46,990 nt of DNA from Subtercola sp. (GCA_025463765.1 JAODBC010000065.1:1-46990), one strand, 5' to 3'; numbered from the stretch's first letter, positions 23,439-32,346 are shown. Program-made: numbers and translations. The notes: a model not told the origin generated them from the sequence alone.

Positions 23439-24782
23439 TCAGCTTTCGAGCGCCTGCAACGCCTCTTCGATCACGGTGGCGGCGTCGTCGATGAGTTCGT
23501 CGCTGATGACCACGCTCGGCAAGAAGCGCAGCACGCTGTCCCAGCTTCCGGCATCGAGCACGATGACGCCGTTCGAGGTGGCGTGCTTGATCACCGCGGT
23601 GAGCGCTTCGGGGTACGGCGTACGGGTTCCCGGATGCACGAGCTCGACCCCGATCATGCAGCCTTTGCCGCGCACCTCGCCGACGACCGAGTACTTCGAG
23701 GCCCAGTCGCCGATTCGCGCGAAGAACGCCTTCTCGACCCGCTGTGCTTCGGCAATGAGGTTCTCTTCTTCGATGAGCTTAAACACCGCGAGCGCAGCCG
23801 CGGTAGAGACCGGGTTGCCGCCGAACGTGCCGCCGATGCCACCGGGTTGTACGGCATCCATGATCTCTGCCCGGCCGGTGACCGCCGCGAGCGGAAAGCC
23901 GCCCGCGATGCCCTTGGCGCTAGTGATGAGGTCGGGAACGACACCCGAGTGTTCGATGGAGTACCAGGCACCCGAACGAGCGATGCCGGCCTGAATCTCG
24001 TCGGCGACGAAAACGATGCCGTTCTCGGTGCAGAACGCGCTGAGCGTCTCGAAGAAGCCCTCGGCGGGAATGACGATGCCGCCGTCGCCCTGGATGGGCT
24101 CGACGAACAACGCCGCCAATTCGGTCGCCCCGATGTGCGTGTTGATGTAGTCGATGGTTCGTTCTGCCGCCTCGACACCGGTCATGCCTTCGGGGTCGCG
24201 GAACGGGTAGCTCGTCGGCACGCTGTAGATCTCGCCCGGAAACGGGCCCATGCCCGCGCGCTCGGGAAAGGGGCGGTAGGTCATCGCCATGGTGAGGTTG
24301 GTGCGGCCGTGAAAGGCGTGGTCGAGGGCGGCGATGGCTCGGCGGCCGGTGTACTTGCGGGCGATCTTCACCGCGTTCTCCACCGCCTCCGCCCCCGAGT
24401 TCACCAGAATGGAGTGCTTTTCGAAGTCGCCCGGCGTGTGCTCGGCGAGTTTCTCGGCGACGCGCAGGTAGTTCTCGTACGGCGTGACGGTGAACAGCGT
24501 GTGGGTGAGCTTGCTCGCCTGCGCCGCGGCTGCCGCGGCGACGGCCGGATGCGCGTGGCCGATGGTCGTGACCCCGATGCCGCAGCCCAGGTCGATGATC
24601 TGGTTGCCATCGACGTCGACCAGAATCGCGCCTGACCCGTGATCCATGTAGATGTCGGCCAGGGTGCCCGCGCCGCGGGACACGACCTTGCGGCGCAATT
24701 CGTGCAGCTCGCGTGACTTCGGGCCAGGCAGTTCGGTGACGATCTTGCGTTCTTGGGTGACGGTGAAGGGTGCAGAAACCAT
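23439..24782 (-). CDS. gabT: 4-aminobutyrate transaminase
   Basis: A 447-residue class III aminotransferase that moves the amino group of GABA to 2-oxoglutarate, giving succinic semialdehyde. VNSGAEAVENAVKIAR, FHGRTNLTMAMT, FVADEIQAGIARSG with Asp261, and ITSAKGIAGG with the cofactor lysine at 290 are typical of GabT. No succinate-semialdehyde dehydrogenase lies beside it. Together with gadB at 2074 it completes two steps of a GABA shunt, though the genes are far apart. The -10 TAAGCT ends 7 bases before the ATG and overlaps the end of the DedA gene upstream, so it may have its own leaderless promoter. Confidence 0.93.
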   Translation of the reverse strand: MVSAPFTVTQERKIVTELPGPKSRELHELRRKVVSRGAGTLADIYMDHGSGAILVDVDGNQIIDLGCGIGVTTIGHAHPAVAAAAAAQASKLTHTLFTVTPYENYLRVAEKLAEHTPGDFEKHSILVNSGAEAVENAVKIARKYTGRRAIAALDHAFHGRTNLTMAMTYRPFPERAGMGPFPGEIYSVPTSYPFRDPEGMTGVEAAERTIDYINTHIGATELAALFVEPIQGDGGIVIPAEGFFETLSAFCTENGIVFVADEIQAGIARSGAWYSIEHSGVVPDLITSAKGIAGGFPLAAVTGRAEIMDAVQPGGIGGTFGGNPVSTAAALAVFKLIEEENLIAEAQRVEKAFFARIGDWASKYSVVGEVRGKGCMIGVELVHPGTRTPYPEALTAVIKHATSNGVIVLDAGSWDSVLRFLPSVVISDELIDDAATVIEEALQALES

Positions 24783-24789
24783 ACCGTCG

Positions 24790-24795
24790 AGCTTA
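24790..24795 (-). promoter_or_regulatory. -10 element of a leaderless gabT promoter
   Basis: TAAGCT on the minus strand, 7 bases before the gabT ATG at 24782 and just after the DedA stop. Confidence 0.45.
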
Positions 24796-24797
24796 GG

Positions 24798-25517
24798 TTA
24801 TGACTGTTTCGTGGCTGTGTCCGACTCGGCGGCCGCGTGACCGTGCGCGGCGGACGCCTCGCGCTTGGCCTCGCGCTTGGAGCGCAGAAAAGAGACGAGC
24901 GCAGCGATGACGGTGAACAGCAGGATGCCCACGATGACGTACCCGAGGTACTGCGTCACGAGGTCGGCGACGCCCGGAATGTGGCCCAAGAAGAAGCCGA
25001 GCAGCACGAGCAGGAAGGTCCACGCCACGGCACCGATGGCGTTGAAGAACAAGAACTTTCGGTAGTGCATCTTGCCGACACCCGCGGCGACGGGCGCGAA
25101 CGTGCGAACCACAGCGATGAAGCGAGCGAGAATAACGGCGGCTCCGCCGTATTTTGTGAAGAAGCCCTGCGTGCGCGCAACGTTCTTGGTGGAGAAGAAC
25201 CCCGAGTCTTTGCGCTCGAATATTCGGGGGCCCGTGCGGTAGCCGATGTAATACCCGAGTTGGTCGCCGAGCACCGCCGCCAGCGAGATCGAGATCAACA
25301 CCAGCCAGAGCGGCGCCGGAATCGCTCCCGTGAAGGTGAGCAGCCCGGTGAAGAACAACAGGGTGTCGCCGGGCAGAATGAACCCGATCAGCAGGCCGGT
25401 TTCGGCGAAGATGATGGCGCAGACGACGAGCAGCGCCCACGGCCCGGCGCTCTGTACGAGCGGCTCGGGGTTGATCGGATTGATGCCAGCGAGAAGAGTG
25501 ATGCCAGCCAGAAGCAC
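24798..25517 (-). CDS. DedA/VTT family membrane protein
   Basis: A 239-residue protein. The DedA core is visible: ETGLLIGFILPGDTLLFFTG, GDQLGYYIGYRTG, the arginine-containing KYGGAAVILARFIAVVRTF, and the C-terminal membrane helices. DedA proteins recycle lipid carriers such as undecaprenyl phosphate or translocate phospholipids; the key acidic and arginine residues are present. The C-terminus (LRSKREAKREASAAHGHAA) is charged and cytoplasmic. It starts at GTG 25517, 15 bases after the histidine kinase gene, and probably belongs to the same transcript. Confidence 0.9.
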   Translation of the reverse strand: MLLAGITLLAGINPINPEPLVQSAGPWALLVVCAIIFAETGLLIGFILPGDTLLFFTGLLTFTGAIPAPLWLVLISISLAAVLGDQLGYYIGYRTGPRIFERKDSGFFSTKNVARTQGFFTKYGGAAVILARFIAVVRTFAPVAAGVGKMHYRKFLFFNAIGAVAWTFLLVLLGFFLGHIPGVADLVTQYLGYVIVGILLFTVIAALVSFLRSKREAKREASAAHGHAAAESDTATKQS

Positions 25518-25532
25518 GGGTCGAACCCAACC

Positions 25533-26951
25533 TCACGTCGAAAGAGAAAGTGCCGGAAAGTCGGCGACCACGCTCAGCCCCGAAGGCTGGCGATTCGTCA
25601 TGGTAACAGTGCCGCCTGCCGAGAACATGAGCGCTGACACGATCGAGAGGCCGAGCCCGGCCCCGCTGGTGACGGGGCCCGCCCCCGAGCGCGCGGCGTC
25701 TTCACGGGCGAAGCGGTCGAAGGCCTGCGGCAAGAACTCCTCGCTCATGCCGGGGCCGGTATCGGCGACGACGAGTCTGACGACCGGATGCTCGGGGCTG
25801 CCCGTCAGCGACAGCTCGGCCTTGACCGTGCCCGAGCCGTCCCCGATCGAGGCCATGGCCGCGATGGCGTTGCCGAGCAGATTGTCGAGCACGCGGCCGA
25901 AGCTGTAACGCGAAAGGGCTGCCGTGCATCCGCTGCCCCAATCGGCGGGAATGACGGCGATCTCGTAGTCGACCACGATCGCGGTGCCGATGGCCAGAAT
26001 GCGCGCACGGTCGATGGCCTCGACCAGTTCGGCCGCCAGCTCGTCGACCGTCGCCGACTCGCGCCCGGTCATTCCCTCGATGCGGGTCAGCTCGAGCAGG
26101 CTCGCGGCCAGCACCGAGAGCCGCTTGACGGTACGCTCGGCCGATTCGATTTCGAGCAGCAGGGCATCCGGGTCGCCCGTGCTGAGGTGAGCCAGCTCGA
26201 GTTGGGTCTGCAGAATGGCCAGCGGGGTGCGCAGCTCGTGGCTCGCGTCGGAAACGAGTTGCTTCTCGCGGTCGGCGGATGCCCGCAGCTGCGTGATGAG
26301 CCCGTTCAGTGTGATCGCGAGCGCCGAGAGCTCGTCGCGAGCGGGCCCGACGGGCAGCAACTCGGTCGAAACGCTGCTCTGCAGCTCACCCGCCGTGCGG
26401 CGCATGGCCGACACCGGGCGCAAGGCGGCCGACGCCAGCAGCCAGGAGCCCAGCCCGAACAAGGCGGTCAGAATGACCAGGCCGATGAGCAACGCACGGG
26501 TGAGGTTGTCGACAGAGAGTTTCGACGCCGACTCGTTGCGGGCCGTCACCACGTGCCAGGTGCCGTCTTCGGTCGTGACGGTGCGTGAGATGACGAGGTA
26601 GTCGGCGGCCGGAGTAGTCACCGACTGCGTACCGGCGCCGGCAGCGGCGAGCGCGGCGAGCTGAGGCTGCAATTCGGTGGGAAAGGTCGAGTCGGTCACG
26701 CGCCCGTCGGGATCGATCACGGCGATGAGCTGGCCCTGACCGGGCGAGTCGAGCGAAGCGCCCTTGCCGGCGGCGATGTCTTGCTCGAACGGGGCAGAGT
26801 CGCTCTGCAGCAGCATGACCGAGGAGTTGGCGAGAATGGACTCGACCTGGTGGCGCACCACGAAGGCGGTTCCGGCGAAGAAGACGGCAGCGATGACGAC
26901 CGCGCCGATGGTGAGCCGCACCCGAATAGAGAGCCGGCGCAGCAGGTTCAC
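25533..26951 (-). CDS. Sensor histidine kinase of an OmpR-type system
   Basis: A 472-residue kinase with membrane segments at about 13-33 and 152-175 and a periplasmic sensor between them (about 35-150). A HAMP linker leads to the HisKA dimer with the phospho-accepting His238 in SDASHELRTPLAI. The ATPase domain has DNLLGNAIAAM, VADTGPGMSEEFL and SGAGLGLSIV. It starts 36 bases after the response regulator stop, so the two are one operon. The operon is divergent from a copper ATPase, which suggests but does not prove a metal-stress signal. Confidence 0.93.
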   Translation of the reverse strand: MNLLRRLSIRVRLTIGAVVIAAVFFAGTAFVVRHQVESILANSSVMLLQSDSAPFEQDIAAGKGASLDSPGQGQLIAVIDPDGRVTDSTFPTELQPQLAALAAAGAGTQSVTTPAADYLVISRTVTTEDGTWHVVTARNESASKLSVDNLTRALLIGLVILTALFGLGSWLLASAALRPVSAMRRTAGELQSSVSTELLPVGPARDELSALAITLNGLITQLRASADREKQLVSDASHELRTPLAILQTQLELAHLSTGDPDALLLEIESAERTVKRLSVLAASLLELTRIEGMTGRESATVDELAAELVEAIDRARILAIGTAIVVDYEIAVIPADWGSGCTAALSRYSFGRVLDNLLGNAIAAMASIGDGSGTVKAELSLTGSPEHPVVRLVVADTGPGMSEEFLPQAFDRFAREDAARSGAGPVTSGAGLGLSIVSALMFSAGGTVTMTNRQPSGLSVVADFPALSLST

Positions 26952-26987
26952 GCGGGCCCCCGCCGGCCGCCGCCAGGGCGTGTTGCC

Positions 26988-27665
26988 CTAGACGACCTCG
27001 AGGCCATAGCCGATTCCGCGCCGGGTCGCGATCGACACGTCTGAACCGATGGGGTCGAGCTTGCGGCGCAAGTAGCTCACGTACTGGTCGACCACGTTGG
27101 CGTCGATGTGCTCGGTGCGGCCCCACACCTCGTCGAGAATCTCGGTGCGGGTCAGAATGGCGCCAGGGCGCGAGGCGAGCAGGCGCAGCAGGTCGAACTC
27201 CTTAGGGCTCAGCGAGAGAGCGGTGTTCGACACGGTGGCCTTGCGGTTGTGGCTGTCGATGACGAGCGACCCGATCGAAAGCGAAAGCTGCGGGCCCGAG
27301 GTCTCGCGCCGCAGCAGCGCCCGGATGCGCGCCGAGAGTTCGGCGAACGCGAACGGCTTCGTGAGGTAGTCGTCGGCCCCGGCGTCGAGGCCCTTGACCC
27401 GATCATCCACTGCGTCGCGGGCCGTGAGCAACAGAATCGGCAGCGTTGCGTTCTGCGCCCGCATGTGGCGGCAGAACTCGAAGCCCGACATGCCGGGCAG
27501 CATCACATCGACGATCGCGGCAGAGTAACTGACCGCGGTCGCCGAGATCAGCCCGTCGATGCCGTTGGCGACACGCTCGACCTCGTACCCTTCGGCGGTG
27601 AGGCCGCGCACCAGCAGGCGGCCCATCTCGTCTTCATCTTCGACAACCAGGAGTTTCACACGCAC
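26988..27665 (-). CDS. OmpR/PhoB family response regulator
   Basis: A 225-residue regulator. The receiver domain (1-115) has the acidic pocket VVEDEDEMG, phospho-acceptor Asp53 in VDVMLPGMSG and LTKPF. The winged-helix DNA-binding domain (about 130-225) has LSPKEFDLLRLLASRPG, RTEILDEVWG and VDQYVSYLRRKLD. The start is GTG 27665 or GTG 27659, both behind AGAAGG. It is the partner of the kinase downstream. A possible target is the divergent copB promoter about 120 bases away. Confidence 0.93.
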   Translation of the reverse strand: MRVKLLVVEDEDEMGRLLVRGLTAEGYEVERVANGIDGLISATAVSYSAAIVDVMLPGMSGFEFCRHMRAQNATLPILLLTARDAVDDRVKGLDAGADDYLTKPFAFAELSARIRALLRRETSGPQLSLSIGSLVIDSHNRKATVSNTALSLSPKEFDLLRLLASRPGAILTRTEILDEVWGRTEHIDANVVDQYVSYLRRKLDPIGSDVSIATRRGIGYGLEVV

Positions 27666-27780
27666 ACACCCTTCTGAGTTCGATTATGACCGCTAAGGCC
27701 CCGAGCGAGCGCCTGTGAACCTGTGAACGTGTGAAAACTCACAACCTGGGCCGGTTGTGGATGATCGGGGCGCTTCCGGA

Positions 27781-27800
27781 ATACCCCAGGGGGGTATAGC
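27781..27800 (+). promoter_or_regulatory. CsoR-like copper operator overlapping a -10
   Basis: ATACCCCAGGGGGGTAT (27781-27797) is a near-perfect palindrome of the CsoR operator type. It overlaps TATAGC (27795-27800), the likely -10 of copB, so bound repressor would block polymerase. CsoR lets go when it binds Cu(I). No csoR gene is in the window. Confidence 0.65.
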
Positions 27801-27834
27801 GTTGTCGGTGTCGGAACACGGAGGCAGCAGGCGC

Positions 27835-30126
27835 ATGACGATGCACACGGATCACGAGCACCACGGCGAGCACGAACACGACACAGGTGGTGGCGCGGGT
27901 GCGAGTGCGGGTGGGCACGACGCGGCGATGGCCGGGCACGACGGGCACGACCACGCGGCGATGGCCGGGCACGACCACTCCGGGCACGACGCGGCGATGG
28001 TCGGGCATGACCACGGCGCGATGGCGGGCCACGACCACTCCGGCCATGACCACGGCGACCACGTGGCCATCTTTCGGGCGAAGTTCTGGGTGACGCTGGT
28101 GCTGGCCGTACCGACGGTGTTCTTCAGCAGCATGTTCGCGAGCATCCTGGGCTACACGGTGCCCGAGTTCCCCGGTTCGTACTGGATCTCGCCCGTCATC
28201 GGAACCGTCATCTTCTTCTGGGGCGGCGCGCCTTTTTTGCTGGGCGGCATCTCGGAGATTCGCACGCGCCGGCCCGGAATGATGCTGCTCATCGGCATGG
28301 CCATCAGCGTGGCATTCGTCGCCTCGTGGATCACCACGCTCCAGATCGGCTCGTTCGACCTCGACTTCTGGTGGGAACTCGCCCTGCTCGTGGTGATCAT
28401 GCTGCTCGGCCACTGGATCGAGATGCGCTCTCTAGGCGCGGCCTCCGGCGCGCTCGACGCTCTCGCCGCCCTGCTGCCCGACACCGCCGAGCGTCTCACC
28501 GGCCCGGCCGACAGCACCGCCCCCGCCGACAGCACCGACAGCACAGACAGCACCGACAGCCCAGACAGCACTGACGCGATCGACACCGAGGTGGTCGCGG
28601 TGGGCGAACTCGCGCTGGGCGACGTGCTGCTGGTGCGGCCGGGGGCACGAGTGCCGGCCGACGGGGTGGTGGTGTCGGGGGCGGCCGCGGTCGATGAGTC
28701 CATGATCACGGGCGAATCGCAGGCCGTGCAACGCGAAACGGGCGACCGCGTCGTGGCGGGAACCGTCGCCACCGACAACGCGCTGCGGGTTCGCGTCACG
28801 GCGCTCGGTGACGACACCGCGCTGGCGGGCATCCGCCGGCTGGTAGCGGATGCCCAGAACTCTTCATCGCGTGCGCAGGCGCTTGCCGACCGTGCTGCGG
28901 CGTGGCTCTTCTACTATGCGGCCGGCGCCGGCATCATCACGTTCGTCGTGTGGAGTCTGCTCGGCAACATCGACGACGCCGTGACCCGCACCGTGACCGT
29001 GCTGGTCATCGCCTGCCCGCACGCGCTGGGGCTCGCGATTCCGCTCGTGATCGCCATTTCGACCGAGCGTGCAGCCCGGGCGGGAGTGCTGGTGAAGAAC
29101 CGGCTGGCCCTCGAGCGCATGCGCACCATCGACGTGGTGCTCTTCGACAAGACCGGAACCCTCACCCGAGGCGAACCCGCCGTCACCTCGACGGTCGTCG
29201 CCGACGGCTCGGGCCTGAGCGCGCCGCAGCTGCTCAACCTCGCAGCCGCCGTGGAGGCCGACAGCGAGCATCCCCTCGCCCGCGCCATCACCCGCGCGGC
29301 AAGGGCATCAGCGGCGGGGGCATCACTCGTGAGCCTCGCGACAGAAGTGTCGTCGACAGCGGGCCGCGGGGTGCGGGGGCGAGTGGATGGCACGCTCATC
29401 GAGGTGGGTGGCCCGGCGCTGCTGCGGGCATCCGGCGCCGTGGTTCCGTACGAGGTCGAAGTGGCCGGTCAGGAGTGGGCCGAACGCGGCGCCGCCGTCA
29501 TCTACGCGCTACGTGAGGGCGAGGTGATCGGCGCTCTCGCGCTCGAAGACGAGCTGCGACCCGAGTCGAAACAGTCCGTCGATGCACTGCACGCGCGCGG
29601 TATTCGGGTGGCCATGATCACGGGCGACGCGCAGAGCGTCGCCGCATCCGTCGCCCGGCAACTCGACATCGACGAGGTGTTCGCCGAAGTGCTGCCCGAA
29701 GACAAAGACTCGAAGGTCGCCGAACTGCAGGCACGCGGGCTGAAGGTCGCGATGGTGGGCGATGGCGTGAACGACGCACCCGCCCTGGCCCGCGCCGATG
29801 TGGGCATTGCCATCGGCGGCGGCACCGACGTCGCTATCGAGTCGGCGGGGGTGGTGCTTGTGAGCAACGACCCCCGCGGCGTGCTGTCGGTCATCGAGCT
29901 GTCGAAATCGAGCTACCGCAAAATGGTGCAGAACCTGGTGTGGGCGGCGGGATACAACGTGCTGTCGGTGCCCCTGGCGGCCGGCGTTCTGGCGCCGATC
30001 GGTTTTGTGCTCTCGCCCGCGGTGGGCGCGATCCTCATGTCGGCATCGACCGTCATCGTGGCTGCGAACGCCCAGCTGCTGCGGCGCGTCGACCTCGACC
30101 CGGCACGCCTCGCCTCCCGTCGCTGA
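27835..30126 (+). CDS. copB: CopB-type copper-translocating P-type ATPase
   Basis: A metal-pumping ATPase of about 763 residues. The cytoplasmic N-terminus (1-77) is built of GHD/GHDH repeats with about 20 histidines, a metal-binding tail. The membrane metal site is CPH (394-396), which marks the CopB subgroup rather than CPC. The phosphorylation site is DKTGT (Asp438), the actuator loop TGES (292-295) and the hinge GDGVNDAPAL. An insertion of Asp/Ser/Thr repeats (about 222-250) lies between the transmembrane and actuator parts. The start is ATG 27835 behind GGAGG; GTG 27808 is an alternative that would be nearly leaderless. The CsoR-like operator upstream implies copper induction. Confidence 0.93.
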   Translation: MTMHTDHEHHGEHEHDTGGGAGASAGGHDAAMAGHDGHDHAAMAGHDHSGHDAAMVGHDHGAMAGHDHSGHDHGDHVAIFRAKFWVTLVLAVPTVFFSSMFASILGYTVPEFPGSYWISPVIGTVIFFWGGAPFLLGGISEIRTRRPGMMLLIGMAISVAFVASWITTLQIGSFDLDFWWELALLVVIMLLGHWIEMRSLGAASGALDALAALLPDTAERLTGPADSTAPADSTDSTDSTDSPDSTDAIDTEVVAVGELALGDVLLVRPGARVPADGVVVSGAAAVDESMITGESQAVQRETGDRVVAGTVATDNALRVRVTALGDDTALAGIRRLVADAQNSSSRAQALADRAAAWLFYYAAGAGIITFVVWSLLGNIDDAVTRTVTVLVIACPHALGLAIPLVIAISTERAARAGVLVKNRLALERMRTIDVVLFDKTGTLTRGEPAVTSTVVADGSGLSAPQLLNLAAAVEADSEHPLARAITRAARASAAGASLVSLATEVSSTAGRGVRGRVDGTLIEVGGPALLRASGAVVPYEVEVAGQEWAERGAAVIYALREGEVIGALALEDELRPESKQSVDALHARGIRVAMITGDAQSVAASVARQLDIDEVFAEVLPEDKDSKVAELQARGLKVAMVGDGVNDAPALARADVGIAIGGGTDVAIESAGVVLVSNDPRGVLSVIELSKSSYRKMVQNLVWAAGYNVLSVPLAAGVLAPIGFVLSPAVGAILMSASTVIVAANAQLLRRVDLDPARLASRR

Positions 30127-30145
30127 CGGTGCGCCAGCGAGCAGG

Positions 30146-30385
30146 TCAGGCCTTGAACTCCGAGGGGCGGTCGGCGATCTCGTGCGCGAGCCGGCCGAGC
30201 TTGATGTCGTCGACCTCGATGCCCGCCTGCTCGAAACGCTCGCGGATCTTCGCGAGCACCACCGGCAGCTCTTCGCCGCCGTGGTCTTGCCGCACCTGCG
30301 CCACGATTCCGGTGATCTTCTCATCGACCGTCGCGTCGTCTGATCCGACCATCACCGGTTCGTTCTGTTCTCCGTTTTCAGCCAT
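30146..30385 (-). CDS. Small acidic hypothetical protein
   Basis: A 79-residue protein starting at ATG 30385 behind AAAGGA 6 bases upstream. It is acidic and helical, with a central segment VDEKITGIVAQVRQ and a C-terminal IKLGRLAHEIADRPSEF. It has no signal peptide, membrane segment or cysteine. It converges on copB, ending 19 bases from it, with no obvious terminator between. I do not recognise the family. The good ribosome binding site and codon use support a real gene. Confidence 0.7.
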   Translation of the reverse strand: MAENGEQNEPVMVGSDDATVDEKITGIVAQVRQDHGGEELPVVLAKIRERFEQAGIEVDDIKLGRLAHEIADRPSEFKA

Positions 30386-30465
30386 GACTCATCCTTTCAC
30401 TCCCTGGGGTTCGGAGCCCCGGCCGAAATCGGTGGTTGACACGGGCACCGGATGCACGAACTCGG

Positions 30466-31818
30466 CTAGGTCGTCTTGACCACGTTGTCGGCGTGGTTGC
30501 CGACGACCTCGGTGTTCGAGCAGGTCAGAAAGTGGCAGGGCTGCGTGGCCATGTGGCCCTCTTTCCACTGGTTGCCGACGGCCGCGATGGTGCGGGCGAA
30601 CTGGGCCTCGATGACGTACGTCCAGCCGGCCCCGACGTCGTCGCAGGCGAAGGTATTGCCGGTCACGGTGAAGCCCTCGGTGCGTGCCGCGCTCGAGACG
30701 CCGGTGATCGAGATGGCCGGGTAGGTGTTCTGAGCGAGCTTGCCGCCGTTTGAGAACATGTTGCCGATGATCTGAATCTGCGGCTTGTCACTGCTGAGCC
30801 ACGCCGGCATCGTGTACACGATCGACTGCTTGCGCGAGCCCTCGAGAATGTTGTCAGAGACGAGCACGCGCTTGTTGCCGCGGAATACGATGTTGTAGGT
30901 CGGCGACCCGTCGAGGTGGTTGCCGAGAATGCGAACCGGGCCGCCCTCGATGGAGAGGTCGGCATCGCTGGCTCCGACGTTGTTGTTGACGATCCAGGAG
31001 TCGTAGAAGCGGTAGCCGGTGTAGATGCCCGTGCCGGTGTTCTGCTGAATGTTGCAGCGGTCGATGAAGTTGAGCAACCCGCCGTTGTCGCTGAACGTGC
31101 CGTCATTGACGTTGATGCCGTAGATGTTCCAATTCAGCAGCAGCAGTCGCTCGAGACGCGTTTTGTCGACGTGCACCGAGATGCACGGCGATCCCTTGCC
31201 GTTCGCGTCGAGCACCAGGTTGACGACCGCGCAGGAATACCAGATTCCGGTCAGAATCGGTGCGTTCGTCGACGCCTTGAGGGTGGTGACCTGCGAACCG
31301 GCGCCCTCGAGCGTGATGCTGGTGAGGCCCGCTGTCGTGTTTCCGATCGCCCCTGAGAGGAGGTAGACACCCACCGGGAACCAGACGGTGCCGCCGCCGT
31401 GTGCGGTCGCTGCGGCGATCGCGGCGTTGATGGCCGCCAGATCATCTGTCGTGCCGTCGCCCAGCGCGCCGTAGTCGCGCACGTTGAACACGAGCTCGTC
31501 GTGCTTGGCCACATCGGCCGGCAGCTGCGACTCGAAGATGTGCCCGTTGCTGTCGAGCGTGGCCACCATGGGCGGCAGTTGCGACTGGTACACCTGACCG
31601 TTGGCGTCGAGCGTGGCGAATCCCGGCGGAATCTGGTTCACGTAGACGTGCGCGTTCGCATCGAGCGAGGCGACGCCGTTGGCCTGCGCCTTCTCGGACT
31701 CCGGGATGAACGTAGGGGTCGCATCTGTATGCAGGGCCGGCACGGCCGCCCCCGACATCGCCCCGGTGAAGAGCGCGCGCCTGGTCAATTCAGCCGCGAT
31801 GATGATTTCTGTGACCAT
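30466..31818 (-). CDS. Beta-helix protein with phage-tail-like neck repeats
   Basis: A 450-residue protein. A short N-terminus with LTRRALFTGAMSGAAV resembles a Tat signal but follows an odd lead-in. Three 18-residue repeats of the type V-A-T-L-D-x-N-G-x-V-x-x-S-Q-L-P (48-101) follow, like the stalk repeats of tail fibres. A pectate-lyase-type beta helix begins at FNVRDYGALGDGTTDDLAAI (110-129) and runs to the end through many N/G-rich coils (GNHLDG, SDNILEG, GNMFSNGG). Such folds bind or cut polysaccharides; no catalytic residues can be named. No other phage gene is near, so it is probably a cell-surface or exported enzyme. It sits downstream of the MarR gene on the same strand. Confidence 0.82.
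   Translation of the reverse strand: MVTEIIIAAELTRRALFTGAMSGAAVPALHTDATPTFIPESEKAQANGVASLDANAHVYVNQIPPGFATLDANGQVYQSQLPPMVATLDSNGHIFESQLPADVAKHDELVFNVRDYGALGDGTTDDLAAINAAIAAATAHGGGTVWFPVGVYLLSGAIGNTTAGLTSITLEGAGSQVTTLKASTNAPILTGIWYSCAVVNLVLDANGKGSPCISVHVDKTRLERLLLLNWNIYGINVNDGTFSDNGGLLNFIDRCNIQQNTGTGIYTGYRFYDSWIVNNNVGASDADLSIEGGPVRILGNHLDGSPTYNIVFRGNKRVLVSDNILEGSRKQSIVYTMPAWLSSDKPQIQIIGNMFSNGGKLAQNTYPAISITGVSSAARTEGFTVTGNTFACDDVGAGWTYVIEAQFARTIAAVGNQWKEGHMATQPCHFLTCSNTEVVGNHADNVVKTT
31516..31677 (-). repeat. Three 54-bp (18-residue) coding repeats
   Basis: Encodes residues 48-65, 66-83 and 84-101 of the beta-helix protein, each with an L-D-(A/S)-N core and a final Q-(I/L)-P. The repeats are diverged at DNA level, so they are old. 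Confidence 0.75.
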
Positions 31819-31854
31819 GCTCGGTACCCCCTACTGCGCCGCGGAAGCCGTCTT

Positions 31855-32346
31855 TCAGGTGTTCCAGCGTTCGAGGGCCGAGCTAGAGATGATGTCCAGC
31901 AGAGCAGTGCGAAACGCAGAAGCGTCACCGATGTCAGGCATGAGATCTCGCTCCAGTGTACGGGCCCGCGACCACGATTCCTCCCCCGAACGGGTGATAG
32001 AAACCACGTGACGACGGCGGTCGGCGGCATCGGGTGTTCTTTCGACGAAATTCTGCCGCTGCAGCCGGTCGAGCGTGCGTGACATGGTCTGGTTCTCGAC
32101 TCGTGCCAGGCGGGCCAGATCGGTCTGACTGCGCGGGCCGGCAACGAGAATGTGCAGCACGATCAGCCCCGCGTGGGTGAGCCCGAGGCGCTCGAGCTCG
32201 GCGATCCAGGCATGCTCGACCAGGCGTGCTGCGGTGGAGAGCAACCTGCCTGTGGGCCAGGTGGAGATGTCTTCGGCGAGGGGCGCCTGCGGGGAGGGCA
32301 GTGTCGCAGGCGTCTCGCGCAAGCCCCCGTTTTCGTCACCCGACAT
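31855..32346 (-). CDS. MarR family transcriptional regulator
   Basis: A 163-residue regulator. The winged helix-turn-helix has THAGLIVLHILVAGPRSQTDLARLARV, ENQTMSRTLDRLQRQNFVER and the wing DAADRRRHVVSITRSG. Such proteins repress efflux or stress genes and let go on binding small aromatic compounds or on oxidation. It is divergent from the TspO-MFS pair with a 59-base shared region, its most likely target. The start is ATG 32346, with TAGATT ending 6 bases upstream (leaderless). Confidence 0.92.
   Translation of the reverse strand: MSGDENGGLRETPATLPSPQAPLAEDISTWPTGRLLSTAARLVEHAWIAELERLGLTHAGLIVLHILVAGPRSQTDLARLARVENQTMSRTLDRLQRQNFVERTPDAADRRRHVVSITRSGEESWSRARTLERDLMPDIGDASAFRTALLDIISSSALERWNT

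Noticed and set aside
27808..27834. GTG 27808 as the copB start
   Set aside because: Possible, since TATAGC ends 7 bases before it, but ATG 27835 has a GGAGG site and the histidine tail begins there. Kept only as an alternative.
30466..31818. Beta-helix gene as evidence of a prophage
   Set aside because: No integrase, capsid, portal, terminase, lysis or attachment site is present on either side.
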